DNA of 8,828 nucleotides from an uncultured Oscillospiraceae bacterium (lineage in GTDB: Bacteria > Bacillota > Clostridia > Oscillospirales > Ruminococcaceae): assembly GCA_958403605.1 (NCBI GenBank), contig CATXYA010000041.1, forward strand, positions 1-8,828, written 5' to 3'. How positions within the stretch are numbered: the stretch's first letter is position 1; each line of letters begins with the position of its first letter. The notes under the pieces were generated by a model, which saw only the letters and a list, made by a program, of their open reading frames with translations, was not told where the DNA came from and ran no database searches. Both the position numbers and the translations under genes were made by a program. This document shows positions 1 through 6,074 of this stretch, one piece after another.

Positions 1-352
1 GCGCGCGGCCCAGGCAGGGCTCCAAAAAGGCATACCAGGGCGCACGGCTCTTTTGCGTCACCGGGGCCGCTGACATGCCGCAGTTGCCCACCAGGGCGGT
101 GGTGATGCCCTGGGCCAGCTCCGCCGTGCCGAAGGCGGGGTCGGTGAAAGCCGCAAGATCCGCGTGGCGGTGGCTGTCCAAAAAGCCGGGCGTCACCGCT
201 TTGCCCGCCACGTCCAGGCAGCGGGCGCTTTCTGCCGGCAGCCCCGGCGCGATGGCGGCGACCTTCCCGTCCGCCAGCAGCACGTCCGCCCGTACCGGCG
301 CGGCGCCGGTGCCATCGTAGACGGTGCCGCCCTGCAGCAGCAGTTTTTCCAT
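1..352 (-). CDS. N-acyl-D-amino-acid deacylase (D-aminoacylase family), N-terminal part only
   Basis: The first 117 residues of an amidohydrolase-superfamily enzyme; the rest lies beyond the left edge. The family hydrolyses the N-acyl group of D-amino acids to give a carboxylate and a free D-amino acid, in the cytoplasm. Visible signs are an N-terminal beta strand (MEKLLLQGGTVYDG), the metal-binding motif GFLDSHRHAD with His61 and His63, and GNCGMSAAP around Cys91. A Cys in GNCG is the zinc ligand typical of D-aminoacylases and separates them from dihydroorotases. The ATG start is supported by a GGGAGGG ribosome site about 6 nt upstream, which overlaps the stop region of the preceding gene; the gap is 13 nt, so the two are translationally linked. 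It is the last visible gene of the operon. Specificity (D-Glu, D-Asp, neutral or other conjugates) cannot be told from this part. Confidence 0.88.
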   Translation of the reverse strand, partial: MEKLLLQGGTVYDGTGAAPVRADVLLADGKVAAIAPGLPAESARCLDVAGKAVTPGFLDSHRHADLAAFTDPAFGTAELAQGITTALVGNCGMSAAPVTQKSRAPWYAFLEPCLGRA

Positions 353-365
353 GTTTGTCCCTCCC

Positions 366-1481
366 TTACACCAGCATGCCGCGGGCGTCCACCGTCTGCC
401 GCGTCAGCGCGCCGTCCGCCTCGATATAAACAGTGTTCTGCTGGTGGATGGCGGTGCAGATGTGGATGGGCACCAGCCGCAAAATTTGTCCCACGCGCAG
501 GCCGGTGGGACCGGCGGAGCTTTCCAGGATGCCGTGCTCCTCGTTCAGGCGGCGCAGGCGCAGGTCCGGCCTGCCGTCCACGAGGGCATAGCCCGGGTAA
601 TGGTGCGGCGGGGCGTCCAGCAGCACGTCCATGGGGAAGGTCTTGGTGCCGCCGTCGATGACGGCGTATTCCGGCCGTGGGGTGCTGACCACCGTCACGT
701 AATAGTGGGCGGCGATGCGCTCCGGCGATGCCCAGCCCTCGCAGCACAGCATGTGGTCGTTGAAAATGTAGGTGCCGGGGCGGATCTCGGTGACAAGGCC
801 CGTGCGGGCCACCGTGTCCCCCGTGGGGGTGGACCCGGCGCTGATGTCCCGGATGGGCACTCCCGCCGCGCGCAGGGCCGCGGCCGTCTGCGCCATCAAT
901 GCCCCCTCTTCCTTGCCCGCCAGCGCCCGGTCCTGGGTGGGTGCGCCGTGGTAAAGCAGGCTTTTGAAGGTGTAGATGCCCGTGAGATGCAGCCCTGGCA
1001 GCGAGGCCGCCAGGCGGCCCAGCGCCACCGCCTTTTCCAGCGGCACGCCCGTGCGCCTGGCGCCGGTGTCCACCTCCAGGCGCACCTCCACCGTGCGCCC
1101 GGCAGCAGCAGCGGCGGCGCTGAGCAGCCGCGCCGTCTCGGCGCTGTCCACCGCCAGAATGAGGCGGCGGCAGCGCGCGGCCAGGGCCATGGCCCGCCGC
1201 AGGCGGAATTCTCCCACCAGGGGGTAGGCGATAAAGAGATCGTCCGCGCCGCCATCGGCCATCACCTCGGCCTCGGAGACCTTGGCGCAGGTGATGCCCT
1301 TGGCGCCGCAGGCCAGCTGCATGCGCGCGAAGCGGCACATTTTGTGCGTTTTGATATGGGGCCGCAGGTCCACCCCCGCCGCGTCGGCCACGGCCTGCAT
1401 GGCGCGCACGTTCGCCAGCGCCTTGGCCTCGTCGATGACGATGCACGGCGTCTCCAGCTGCCGCAGCAGTGTTTCGTCCAT
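366..1481 (-). CDS. Fold-type III PLP enzyme, D-threonine aldolase / D-serine dehydratase-like
   Basis: A 371-residue cytoplasmic PLP enzyme with an alanine-racemase-like N-terminal barrel followed by a C-terminal beta domain, the usual size for the DSD1/D-threonine aldolase family. The PLP-lysine motif R-P-H-I-K-T-H-K lies at residues 40-47 (Lys44 the likely Schiff-base lysine). Near the end, P-I-H-I-C gives His340 and Cys342, matching the metal-ligand pair used by metal-dependent members. Glycine-rich phosphate-binding stretches (SAGSTPTGD and IDGGTKTF) are also present. Known members cleave D-threonine and other D-beta-hydroxy amino acids to glycine and an aldehyde, or dehydrate D-serine to pyruvate and ammonia; the two cannot be separated here. 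ATG start; a GGGGG-rich ribosome site overlaps the stop of the upstream permease (14-nt gap). The deacylase downstream would supply free D-amino acid substrate. Confidence 0.88.
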   Translation of the reverse strand: MDETLLRQLETPCIVIDEAKALANVRAMQAVADAAGVDLRPHIKTHKMCRFARMQLACGAKGITCAKVSEAEVMADGGADDLFIAYPLVGEFRLRRAMALAARCRRLILAVDSAETARLLSAAAAAAGRTVEVRLEVDTGARRTGVPLEKAVALGRLAASLPGLHLTGIYTFKSLLYHGAPTQDRALAGKEEGALMAQTAAALRAAGVPIRDISAGSTPTGDTVARTGLVTEIRPGTYIFNDHMLCCEGWASPERIAAHYYVTVVSTPRPEYAVIDGGTKTFPMDVLLDAPPHHYPGYALVDGRPDLRLRRLNEEHGILESSAGPTGLRVGQILRLVPIHICTAIHQQNTVYIEADGALTRQTVDARGMLV

Positions 1482-1495
1482 CCGCCGCGCCCCCT

Positions 1496-2356
1496 TTACG
1501 CTTTCAGGCCCGCCGTGGCGACGCCCTCCACAAAGTTGCGCTGGAAGATGAAGAACAGCAGCACCACCGGCAGCACAAAGATGACGGCCGCCGCCATCAG
1601 CAGCGTCCAGTCCACGGTGAACTCGTTCAAAAACTGCTGCAGGCCCAACGAGAGGGTCATGCGGTCTTTTTTATTGATGTAGATCAGCGGGCCCAGATAG
1701 TCCGACCACACGGCGATGAAGGTGTAGATGCCCACCGTGGTCAGGGCCGGCTTGCACAGCGGCAGCGCAATGTGCAGATAGCGCTGGAACTCGTTGGCGC
1801 CGTCGATCTTCGCGGCCTCAAACAGGGAGTTGGGCAGGCCGCGCATGAATTGGCGCAGGATGATGATGTAATAGGCGTGCCCCACAAAGTGCGGCGCGAT
1901 CAGCGGCACATAGGTGCCCGTGAGGCCCAGCATGTGCCAGGTGCGGTACAGCGGGATCATGGTGACCGTGAAGGGGATCATCATCGTCGCCATCAGCAGG
2001 CCCGACACCACGCCCGCGCCGCGCCAGCGGATCTTGGACAGCGAGTAGGCCACCATCGGCACCACCAGCAGCTCGCCCAGCAGGCTGAGGCCCGTGATGA
2101 GGGCGGTGTTGCCCATGTACTGAAAATAGGGGATCTTGTTGATGGCCGCGCCGTAGTTGGCAATGGTAAACTGCCGCGGCCACACCTTGACGGGCACCAT
2201 GAAGGCGTCCTCCATGGTTTTGAAGGACGTGGTGAACATGACGAGGAACGGCGAGAGGAACACCGCGCACAGCGACAGCACCACGGCGGCAAACAATAGC
2301 TGCTTGAGCCGCTTTTTCCACACGTTCCAGCTTCTTTTCTGCAGTAGTGTGTTCAT
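1496..2356 (-). CDS. ABC sugar-type (CUT1) transporter permease, MalG-like
   Basis: A 286-residue inner-membrane permease of the MalG/UgpE type, the second of a heterodimeric importer channel. A basic N-terminus is followed by a first membrane segment (about residues 20-42) and five further hydrophobic segments. The cytoplasmic EAA coupling loop is clear from about residue 180 (FEAAKIDGANEFQ, then ALPLCKPAL), where it would contact an ATPase subunit. The ending EGVATAGLKA is typical of this subfamily. The ATG start follows GGGAGGGG at about 8 nt, which lies inside the end of the upstream permease gene; only 3 nt separate the two. The CUT1 class usually imports oligosaccharides or sugar-like solutes, yet here it sits with D-amino acid enzymes. 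No ATP-binding subunit is visible. Confidence 0.95.
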   Translation of the reverse strand: MNTLLQKRSWNVWKKRLKQLLFAAVVLSLCAVFLSPFLVMFTTSFKTMEDAFMVPVKVWPRQFTIANYGAAINKIPYFQYMGNTALITGLSLLGELLVVPMVAYSLSKIRWRGAGVVSGLLMATMMIPFTVTMIPLYRTWHMLGLTGTYVPLIAPHFVGHAYYIIILRQFMRGLPNSLFEAAKIDGANEFQRYLHIALPLCKPALTTVGIYTFIAVWSDYLGPLIYINKKDRMTLSLGLQQFLNEFTVDWTLLMAAAVIFVLPVVLLFFIFQRNFVEGVATAGLKA

Positions 2357-2359
2357 GGC

Positions 2360-3286
2360 TCATTCCCCTCCCGCGTTGTTGACGGCCTTGTTGGACAGCT
2401 TGATCATCACCGCCGTCAGCACGCCGACGATGAGCAGCAGGATCCAGGCCATAGCCGAGGCCTTGCCCATTTTTTGGTAGACAAAGGCGTTGTGGAACAG
2501 GTACAGCGGGTACATGAGGATGGAGTTCTCCGGCCCGCCTGAGGCACCCGAGGTATTGCCGCCCGACGCCGTGGTGATGACGTATACCTGGGTGAAGTAC
2601 TGGAAGGCATTGATCAGGCTGAGGATGGCCTGATACACGATGACGTGGGCCACGCAGGGCAGCGTGATGAAGAAAAACTGCTGCAGCGCGTTGGCGCCGT
2701 CCAGCTCCGCCGATTCATAATAGCTGCGCGGCACGTCCTGCAGCGCGGCCAGACACACCAGCATGGTGGTGCCCGTGCTCCACATGCCCATCATCACCAA
2801 AGCCCACTTGGTGGTGCCCGGGTTGATGAGCCAGGCGGGCCCATCGATGCCGAAGACCTTCAAAAAGTTGTTGAGAAAGCCGTAGGTGGGGTCAAACATC
2901 CAGATCCACACCATGGTGGCCGCCACCATGGGAATGACGGACGGCAGGAAAAACACCGTGCGCACCAGCCCGCGCCCGCGGAAATTTTTGCTGACGATGA
3001 CCGCCAGCACCAACGCCACCAGCAGGTTGATGGGCGTGGCCACAAAGGCATAAAAGCAGGTGTTGGCAAGGCTTTTGTAAAAGCGCGGGTCCTGGAACAG
3101 GCTGGCGTAATTTTTGAGGCCCACCCACACGGGCTGCGTGATGGGGTTGAACTCCGTGAAGCTGTAGTACAGCGACATGACCAGCGGATAGATACTGAAC
3201 AGCAGAAACCCGACGATCCAGGGCAGGGCGAACAGAAAGCCGTTCCGGTCTTCCCGCGTCAGTTTCAGCGATGGGCTGCGTTTCAT
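2360..3286 (-). CDS. ABC sugar-type (CUT1) transporter permease, MalF-like
   Basis: The first permease of the importer (308 residues), with six predicted membrane segments beginning around FLFALPWIVGFLLF. The EAA loop is seen as YYESAELDGANALQQ followed by ITLPCV. I chose the ATG at 3286 (MKRSPSLKLTRED): it has a GGAGG about 11 nt upstream. A longer in-frame version starts at a GTG at 3304 and adds six residues, but its only ribosome site would be a GGAG 3 nt away, too close. The downstream permease begins 3 nt after this stop. Upstream, about 110 nt separate it from the binding-protein gene and hold a strong hairpin. Family known; substrate not determinable. Confidence 0.93.
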   Translation of the reverse strand: MKRSPSLKLTREDRNGFLFALPWIVGFLLFSIYPLVMSLYYSFTEFNPITQPVWVGLKNYASLFQDPRFYKSLANTCFYAFVATPINLLVALVLAVIVSKNFRGRGLVRTVFFLPSVIPMVAATMVWIWMFDPTYGFLNNFLKVFGIDGPAWLINPGTTKWALVMMGMWSTGTTMLVCLAALQDVPRSYYESAELDGANALQQFFFITLPCVAHVIVYQAILSLINAFQYFTQVYVITTASGGNTSGASGGPENSILMYPLYLFHNAFVYQKMGKASAMAWILLLIVGVLTAVMIKLSNKAVNNAGGE

Positions 3287-3346
3287 TTTTTCATGTGCCT
3301 CCACTCTCTCCGGGCGCGGACCGCTCCCGGTTCCTGTTTTAGAGCA

Positions 3347-3388
3347 GCACGTGGCGCGCCCACAGGCTCCGGTGGGCGCGCCGCGTGC
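3347..3388 (-). other. Strong intercistronic hairpin between binding-protein and permease genes
   Basis: Arms 3347-3363 and 3372-3388 are complementary over 17 bp with a single G-U pair and an 8-nt loop, very GC-rich. In the direction of transcription it comes about 10 nt after the binding-protein stop and is followed by TGCTCTAAAACAGG, not a U-run. It therefore does not look like an ordinary terminator. Hairpins placed here in importer operons are known to protect the upstream mRNA segment or cause partial termination, so that binding protein exceeds permeases; that role here is inferred. Confidence 0.75.
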
Positions 3389-3398
3389 GGGTGGGCGG

Positions 3399-4721
3399 TC
3401 AGCTCAGCATTTCCGCCTGTTTCTGCAGTTCGTTCATGGCTTCCTCGGGCGTCTTGCTGCCGTTGTATACGTAATCGAGGTATTCCTCGATCAGCGAGGT
3501 GTACTGGGCGGCGTCCGCCATTTTGGGCGAGGCCACGCCGTTGCCCGTTTTCAGCGCTTCCATAAAGGAGGGGAACACGTCGTTGGTGGCCATCAGGTCC
3601 GCGTCGTCATACAGGGTGTTGTTGGCGGGCAGCGAGCCGATCTCCAGCAAAAAGTCCTTGACGCCCTCGGTGGCAAACCAGCTGGCAAAGGCATAGGCGC
3701 CGTCTTTTTCCTTCGCGCCCACGGGGATGGCGAGCGAGGTGTTCTCATAGCGGCTGACACCGCGCAGCGAGGGGTCGGCCTCGGTGCCGGGGATCAGCGT
3801 GACGCCGAAGTTGACGTCCGGGTTGTTCTCTTTGATCTGGTTCGCCATCCACGGGCCGTCGAAACGGAACAGCTGCTTGCCGGCGAAGAAAATGTCCTGC
3901 GGGGTGTAACGGTTGGTGTTGCCGGTGGCGACGAACTTCTGCACCTTGTCGACGCCGTACTGCGCGCGGTACGCCGCGTTCATCGTCAGGCTGTCGATGA
4001 CGCCCTGGCTGTTGGCCGTGGGCGTGGTGCCGTCCTCGGACACCCAGGTGCCGCCGAAGGCATAGATCAGCTCCTGCCGGGCCGAGGCCAGGGGGAACAG
4101 CGGATAGCCCAAAATGTCGATGTCGCCGTTTTCATCCAGCGTGGTGGCGCGCTGGGCCATGTCGTACAGCTCCTCCATGGTCTTGGGGGGCTCCGCCGCG
4201 CCGATGGCGGCCAGCAGGTCCTTGTTGTAGAACATCTGGATGATGACAGAGGTGATGGGCAGGCCGTACATGTGGCCGTCCACGCTGTTGTTGTCCACGG
4301 CGGGCTGGTCGAACACGCCGAAATCGAAGCCCTTGGCGGTGCCCAGCGCGGTCAGGTCTTCCAGCAGGCCGCTGCTCTGGTAGCTGATGATCTCGGCGTT
4401 GGAAAGCTCGATGACGTCCGGAGATTCGTCGCTGGACATTGCCACCAGGTATTTCTGCTTGTCGGGCACGCTGAAGCCCTCCACCACGTAGTCGGACTGG
4501 GAGGCGTTGAAGCGCTCGATGACGTGCTCCATCATCTCGCCCTCATTGCCCTTGTGGAAGTACCAGTAGGAGACCTTCTGGGGCTCCGCGGCCGCAGCGG
4601 CGGATCCAGAGGCCGCCGTGGAAGTGCCCGCGGGCTTTGCCCCGCCGCCGCAGCCGGCCAGCAGGCTCATGGAGAGGACGGCCGCCAGCGCGGCGCCGGT
4701 GAACTGCAAATGCTTTTTCAT
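3399..4721 (-). CDS. Extracellular solute-binding lipoprotein of the ABC importer (family 1, MalE-like)
   Basis: A 440-residue sugar-type substrate-binding protein. The start is MKKHLQFTG at 4721: AAGGAG lies 7 nt upstream, and the next residues form a lipoprotein signal peptide ending in the lipobox L-L-A-G-C with Cys24 as the lipidated residue. It is followed by a Gly/Ala/Ser-rich linker and then a mature domain starting near VSYWYFHKGNEGE, as in family-1 binding proteins. The frame stays open 34 codons further upstream, but that extension has no ribosome site and would bury the signal peptide. It acts on the outer face of the membrane, capturing solute for the two permeases encoded next. 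First gene of the operon, with its own promoter and palindromic sites. The ligand is unknown; the genes downstream suggest a D-amino-acid-containing compound. Confidence 0.94.
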   Translation of the reverse strand: MKKHLQFTGAALAAVLSMSLLAGCGGGAKPAGTSTAASGSAAAAAEPQKVSYWYFHKGNEGEMMEHVIERFNASQSDYVVEGFSVPDKQKYLVAMSSDESPDVIELSNAEIISYQSSGLLEDLTALGTAKGFDFGVFDQPAVDNNSVDGHMYGLPITSVIIQMFYNKDLLAAIGAAEPPKTMEELYDMAQRATTLDENGDIDILGYPLFPLASARQELIYAFGGTWVSEDGTTPTANSQGVIDSLTMNAAYRAQYGVDKVQKFVATGNTNRYTPQDIFFAGKQLFRFDGPWMANQIKENNPDVNFGVTLIPGTEADPSLRGVSRYENTSLAIPVGAKEKDGAYAFASWFATEGVKDFLLEIGSLPANNTLYDDADLMATNDVFPSFMEALKTGNGVASPKMADAAQYTSLIEEYLDYVYNGSKTPEEAMNELQKQAEMLS

Positions 4722-4833
4722 CTCATTGCTCCTTCTTTCTCGGTTTGTTTCTCTTTTCTTTTCCCGCGAAGCAGCCGCTGCGGAAGGCGCCTTCCGCTTG
4801 GCAATTCTCAACAAAATCTTCATCGATTCGCGG

Positions 4834-4856
4834 TTCGTTGTATTAAGAATAACGAA
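4834..4856. promoter_or_regulatory. Candidate operator: inverted repeat covering the -10
   Basis: TTCGTT (4834-4839) and AACGAA (4851-4856) form a spaced inverted repeat around an 11-bp AT-rich centre; seven of eight positions match if the arms are extended by two. It spans the whole -10 and the predicted start point, so a bound protein would block transcription. The neighbouring RpiR-type regulator is the obvious candidate, by inference. Confidence 0.5.
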
Positions 4857-4874
4857 GCATTTTCATTTTGTCAA
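4846..4874 (-). promoter_or_regulatory. Sigma-A-type promoter of the binding-protein operon
   Basis: Read on the minus strand, -35 TTGACA (4869-4874, perfect consensus) and -10 TATTCT (4846-4851, four of six) are 17 nt apart. Transcription would start near 4839, giving a leader of about 118 nt before the ATG at 4721. The region upstream of -35 is almost pure A/T and could act as an UP element. Confidence 0.75.
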
Positions 4875-4892
4875 TATTTTTCGAAAAATATT
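4873..4892. promoter_or_regulatory. Perfect 20-bp palindrome overlapping the -35
   Basis: AATATTTTTCGAAAAATATT is its own reverse complement across all 20 bases. It overlaps the end of the -35 (4869-4874) and extends upstream. Such a site fits a dimeric regulator such as the RpiR protein encoded next door. AT-rich sequence makes chance palindromes easier, but the central CG and full symmetry make it stand out. Confidence 0.55.
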
Positions 4893-4920
4893 TTTATAAA
4901 GAAATATTTTTTTAAAGTTT
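4873..4920. repeat. AT-rich tract with three AATATTTTT repeats upstream of the operon promoter
   Basis: AATATTTTT begins at 4873, 4887 and 4903, spaced 14 and 16 bp apart; the longer unit AAATATTT occurs at 4886 and 4902. The copies form half of the perfect palindrome and may be additional weak regulator sites, or simply an A/T-rich promoter-upstream element. The remainder of the spacer (4921-5000) shows no gene or clear signal to me. Confidence 0.45.
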
Positions 4921-5000
4921 TGCGACACTTTAGGCTGGATGACCCCCCACCGCGGACAGAGAACAGCAATCGGGCCGCCTTTGTCCCGGTCATTCAGGTC

Positions 5001-5030
5001 AATAAAAAAGCCCCTCACGGGGAGGGGCTT
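5001..5030 (-). terminator. Intrinsic terminator 2 after the RpiR gene
   Basis: Arms AAGCCCCT (5008-5015) and AGGGGCTT (5023-5030) enclose a 7-nt loop. In minus-strand reading the stem is followed by a T-run (TTTTTTATT when the tail of the arm is included). It ends transcription from the regulator gene before the operon promoter. Confidence 0.85.
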
Positions 5031-5035
5031 GGCGG

Positions 5036-5078
5036 TAAAAAGGAAACAGGAGGAAACGCAATGGGCGTTTCCTCCTGT
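5036..5078 (-). terminator. Intrinsic terminator 1 after the RpiR gene
   Basis: A perfect 14-bp inverted repeat (5046-5059 and 5065-5078) with a 5-nt loop begins 12 nt after the regulator stop codon and is followed, on the minus strand, by TTCCTTTTT. It forms a tandem pair with the next terminator. The U-tract is interrupted, so termination at this one alone may be partial. Confidence 0.7.
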
Positions 5079-5090
5079 AAAAGCGGTCCC

Positions 5091-5957
5091 TCATTCCCGG
5101 TGACGGGCGTTGAGGGCGTCATGCGTGCGGTCCAAATACTGCTTCACCTCGTCGTATTGAGCGCTGGCAACGCAAGAAAACAGAATATCCACAATGTTGA
5201 GCATCGCGATGCGGGAGCCCATGGCCCCGCTGCGGAAGGTGACCTCCGGGGTAGAAATATGAAGCACCACATCCACCCCCTGGGCCAAGGGGCTGCGGCT
5301 GTAACGGGTGACGGCGATGCTTTTGGCTCCGGCGGCCTGCACCAGGTCCAGTGCGTCCAGGATCTCCGCCGTGGTGCCGGAGTTGGACACCAGCACCGCC
5401 ACGTCCTCCGCGCCCAGCAGCGCCGCCGCCGTCTGGATGCTGTGGCCATCAACAAACGCCTGGCAGCGCTTGTTGATGCGCAAAAACTTCTGCTGGGCGT
5501 CTTGACACACTAGGCCGGAAGCGCCCAGGCCGTACCAATCCACCCGTGGGGCCCGGCACAGCAGCTCCACCGCCGCGCGCACCTGGCCGCGGTCCAGCAC
5601 GGAAAGCGTGTCCTCGATGGAGCGCGCGTTGTTGAAGGAGACGTTTTCCAAAATGGTGCCCAGGTCGTCCCCCGGGCGGATATCGGTGTATTTTTTCTCC
5701 CCGTCCTCTTCCTCGCGGGACCCCAGCGCCGCCGAGACGCTGAGCGTGAAATCACGGTAGCCCCGGTAGCCCAGCGTCTTGCAGAAGCGCATGACGCTGG
5801 CCTCGCTGGTACCGCTGTTGCGCGCCAGCTGCTGGATGGACATTGCGGGAACGGCCTCCAGGCGCGGTTCCACATATTCGGCCACCGTGCGCTCGGTGCG
5901 CGTCATGGAGCGCTTGGCGTCGCGCAGACGGATGGCCACCAAATTGCTTTGGGACAT
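5091..5957 (-). CDS. RpiR/MurR-family transcriptional regulator (HTH + SIS domain)
   Basis: A 288-residue cytoplasmic DNA-binding regulator. The N-terminal HTH_6 domain covers roughly residues 1-77, with the recognition region in MSIQQLARNSGTSEASVMRF. A SIS domain follows (about residues 130-260), marked by WYGLGASG and by VLVSNSGTTAEILDAL, the S-x-S-G-x-T-type phosphosugar-binding loop. Length is usual for the family. ATG start with GGGAGG about 6 nt upstream. Family members typically sense a phosphosugar and control neighbouring catabolic or transport genes. Here the gene lies directly upstream of the binding-protein operon, in the same direction but separated by two terminators, so it is transcribed independently. 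Whether it represses or activates, and its ligand, are not visible. Confidence 0.93.
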   Translation of the reverse strand: MSQSNLVAIRLRDAKRSMTRTERTVAEYVEPRLEAVPAMSIQQLARNSGTSEASVMRFCKTLGYRGYRDFTLSVSAALGSREEEDGEKKYTDIRPGDDLGTILENVSFNNARSIEDTLSVLDRGQVRAAVELLCRAPRVDWYGLGASGLVCQDAQQKFLRINKRCQAFVDGHSIQTAAALLGAEDVAVLVSNSGTTAEILDALDLVQAAGAKSIAVTRYSRSPLAQGVDVVLHISTPEVTFRSGAMGSRIAMLNIVDILFSCVASAQYDEVKQYLDRTHDALNARHRE

Positions 5958-6007
5958 TGCAATTCCTCCCTCGGTCGCGCCGTCCGGCGGCGCCTTGTTT
6001 CCCTTTT

Positions 6008-6036
6008 AGGATACACTATTTTGGACAGGATTGCAA
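6008..6036 (-). promoter_or_regulatory. Probable promoter of the RpiR gene
   Basis: Minus-strand -35 TTGCAA (6031-6036) and -10 TATCCT (6008-6013), 17 nt apart, each matching four of six consensus bases. The start point would be near 6001, about 45 nt before the ATG at 5957. It sits after the transporter genes, consistent with separate expression of the regulator. Confidence 0.55.
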
Positions 6037-6061
6037 TTTTTTTTAAGTGTAATCAAGAAAT

Positions 6062-6073
6062 GTGAAATTTCAC
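6062..6073. promoter_or_regulatory. 12-bp palindrome GTGAAATTTCAC upstream of the RpiR promoter
   Basis: A perfect palindrome lying between the stop of the transporter gene and the -35 of the regulator gene. TGAAA/TTTCA half-sites resemble those reported for several RpiR-family proteins, so an autoregulatory site is possible. It is short and only suggestive. Confidence 0.3.
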
Positions 6074-6074
6074 T

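Noticed and set aside
193..1446. A 417-codon minus-strand frame overlapping the PLP enzyme and deacylase
   Set aside because: It is an out-of-frame shadow with low-complexity Arg/Gly/His content; the two real genes in this region have strong motifs and ribosome sites.
4722..4823. 34-residue N-terminal extension of the solute-binding protein
   Set aside because: No ribosome site, would start near the predicted transcription start, and would place a charged stretch in front of a proper lipoprotein signal peptide that has its own AAGGAG.
5047..5090. AGGAGG followed by an ATG on the plus strand at 5061, looking like a gene start
   Set aside because: The AGGAGG is one arm of the 14-bp terminator hairpin of the regulator gene; the frame that follows is antisense to that gene and has no recognisable protein.
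3351..5513. A 720-codon open frame on the plus strand opposite the binding-protein and regulator genes
   Set aside because: It is antisense to two clear family members, has His/Arg/Gly-rich composition typical of a reverse frame of GC-rich genes, and crosses terminators and a promoter.
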